Below, one piece after another: positions 5,315-6,367 of a stretch of DNA of 6,367 nt. A program made the translations under genes and the position numbers. Within the stretch, counting starts at the first letter, position 1; every line of letters starts with the position of its first letter. The notes below the pieces were generated by a model. The model saw only the letters and a program-made list of their open reading frames with translations, had not been told where the DNA came from and searched no databases. The stretch is from NCBI GenBank assembly GCA_030641105.1, contig DAOWHZ010000055.1:1-6367 (forward strand). Reading direction: 5' to 3'. The DNA is from a bacterium (GTDB lineage Bacteria > Patescibacteria > ABY1 > BM507 > VMTK01).

Positions 5315-6367
5315 ATGAATAAAAATAAAATTACAAGAAAATTTTGGATAATAATCGGCATTATTTTTATTATTTTGTCTATTGTTTTAGGGTTTATTGC
5401 TTATTATTTTGCAGCTGAATTTTATCCAGCTATTTTTGGTAAACCAAACATTGTTAAGCTGGGTTTTAAAACCCAGCTTAACAATGTTTGTCCTGATTGC
5501 GTTCGCCGTAGCATTGACGGGGTTTATGTAGAAAAGGGCAAGGAAAATCCATATCCAATAGCTATAATTATTGAGAATCATATTGATGCCCGTCCGCCTT
5601 CAGGATTAGCGCAGGCTAGTTTAGTTTTTGAAGCTGAAGCTGAGGGAGGCATAACCAGATTCTTGGCAATTTTTGCCAAAGGGCAAAACTTGGAAGAAAT
5701 CGGTCCGGTTAGAAGCGTAAGGCCTTATTTTGTTGATTGGGCGCGGGAATTTTCAGCTGTACTTGTTCATTGCGGCGGCAGCCCCTCAAGCTTGGTTAAA
5801 ATTGTTCAGGACAATGTTTTTAGTTTAAATGAATTTTATAACAGCGGTTATTATTGGCGGAGTGGAAAAAGGTCTGGACCGCATAATGTTTATACTTCAA
5901 CCGAAAATTTGGAAAAATATTTAAACAGCAAAGGGTTAAAAGAAGGCAAATATTTAAGCTGGCAGTTTAAAGATGATACCTCACCCCCAGCCCCTCTCCT
6001 AGAACAGGAGAGAGGAGATAGCGAAAACAATAAATCAAAAATTACAATTAATTTTAAGCCGCCTGATTATGTTGTGGAATGGATTTATGACAGAGAAGAT
6101 AATGATTATATTCGTTATTTGGCAGGGCAAAGGCATAAAGACATTGACGGAGAAGAAATCAGGGCTAAAAATATTGTGATCGCGATTATTGATGCTGAAG
6201 TGATTGATGATGAACTGCGATTAAAAATGTATCATATTGGCGAGGGTGAGGCAGTAGTTTGCAGGGATGGTAAATGCACGGAAGGAACATGGCAAAAAAA
6301 ATCAAGTTCAGCACGAACTCGATTTTATAAAGAAACTGGCGAGGAGTTTAAATTTAATGCTGGGACA
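5315..6367 (+). CDS. DUF3048 (YerB-type) membrane-anchored protein, partial at the C-terminus
   Basis: 351 codons are present and open to the right edge. Residues 11-34 form one hydrophobic anchor; the rest should be extracytoplasmic. The DUF3048 core is clear: PIAIIIENHIDARPPSGLAQ (81-100), VFEAEAEGGITRFLAIF (104-120), GPVRSVRPYF (130-139), VHCGGSP (151-157). The C-terminal DUF3048 part includes VVCRDGKCTEGTWQKK (314-329) and TRFYKETGEEFKFNAG (335-350). By comparison with the family only some 15-25 residues are missing. B. subtilis YerB is the named relative; the biochemical role of the family is unknown. Two segments look inserted: residues 44-59 from a perfect 46-base palindrome between anchor and domain, and residues 222-236 from a C-rich hairpin element between the two DUF3048 parts. 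Cysteines C59/C62 (CPDC) and C316/C321 form two close pairs. It follows L25 by 11 bases without a recognisable Shine-Dalgarno sequence at proper spacing. Confidence 0.92.
   Translation, partial: MNKNKITRKFWIIIGIIFIILSIVLGFIAYYFAAEFYPAIFGKPNIVKLGFKTQLNNVCPDCVRRSIDGVYVEKGKENPYPIAIIIENHIDARPPSGLAQASLVFEAEAEGGITRFLAIFAKGQNLEEIGPVRSVRPYFVDWAREFSAVLVHCGGSPSSLVKIVQDNVFSLNEFYNSGYYWRSGKRSGPHNVYTSTENLEKYLNSKGLKEGKYLSWQFKDDTSPPAPLLEQERGDSENNKSKITINFKPPDYVVEWIYDREDNDYIRYLAGQRHKDIDGEEIRAKNIVIAIIDAEVIDDELRLKMYHIGEGEAVVCRDGKCTEGTWQKKSSSARTRFYKETGEEFKFNAGT
5445..5490. repeat. 46-base perfect palindrome inside the DUF3048 gene
   Basis: Positions 5445-5490 equal their own reverse complement without a mismatch or loop (centre TTTTAAAA, between 5467 and 5468). 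The reading frame stays open and the segment encodes residues 44-59, from PNIVKLGF to LNNVC, lying between the membrane anchor and the DUF3048 domain. It shares no obvious sequence with the palindrome at 2630-2665, so it would belong to another repeat family. Confidence 0.96.
5978..6015. repeat. C-rich hairpin element inserted in frame in the DUF3048 gene
   Basis: The stretch begins CCTCACCCCCAGCCC and carries a perfect 7-bp stem CTCTCCT (5994-6000) / AGGAGAG (6006-6012) with loop AGAAC. It encodes SPPAPLLEQERGDS-type sequence (residues 222-236), low-complexity and Pro-rich, unlike the AT-rich codons on both sides. From memory, similar C-rich CCCCCAGCCCCTCTCC strings recur as dispersed repeats in several bacterial groups; I could not check this. 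Confidence 0.7.

Noticed and set aside
5125..5361. Minus-strand frame with a hydrophobic, Leu/Phe-rich product, which could be mistaken for a small membrane protein.
   Set aside because: It is the reverse reading of the Glu/Lys-rich L25 tail and the start of the DUF3048 gene; Glu and Lys codons give Leu and Phe on the other strand.

Overview
This AT-rich window (the GC share looks like roughly a third) comes from a bacterial chromosome. It carries five protein genes, two of them cut by the window edges, and an unusual number of palindromic sequences. The compact housekeeping layout, the near absence of Shine-Dalgarno sequences, an unrecognised one-pass membrane protein, and a DUF3048 protein beside rodA and an acidic-tailed L25 together suggest a Candidate Phyla Radiation (Patescibacteria, perhaps Parcubacteria-like) genome. 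That placement is an inference: no 16S or other phylogenetic marker was available to test it. All genes read cleanly with ordinary stops; the three complete genes end in TAA and no in-frame TGA occurs, so nothing suggests a recoded genetic code.

Layout: positions 1-1541 hold the first 513 codons of gyrB on the minus strand, ending inside the TOPRIM domain at the window edge. A 557-base divergent intergenic region follows (1542-2098), with a plausible gyrB promoter, a word-repeat inverted repeat, a three-stem fold and a short hairpin. Four plus-strand genes come next: an unknown membrane-anchored protein with what look like two tandem FxLYD-like beta domains (2099-3094), rodA (3277-4383), the L25/CTC ribosomal protein gene (4614-5303), and a membrane-anchored DUF3048 (YerB-type) protein (5315 to the window end, lacking only its last residues). 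L25 and DUF3048 are 11 bases apart and are probably cotranscribed.

Functionally the window mixes DNA topology (GyrB), peptidoglycan glycan-strand synthesis during elongation (RodA), 5S rRNA binding in the ribosome (L25) and two surface or envelope proteins of unknown role. No single pathway links them.

The most striking feature is the palindromes. Two are perfect (36 and 46 bases) and lie in frame inside coding sequences. A third hairpin-forming, C-rich segment lies in frame between two parts of the DUF3048 protein. Every intergenic region longer than 100 bases holds at least one nested or compound inverted repeat, and the rodA-L25 gap is almost entirely one imperfect palindrome about 200 bases long. 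Together they suggest a family, or several families, of small palindromic elements that spread through this genome and tolerate, or exploit, insertion into open reading frames, similar in concept to the Rickettsia palindromic elements.
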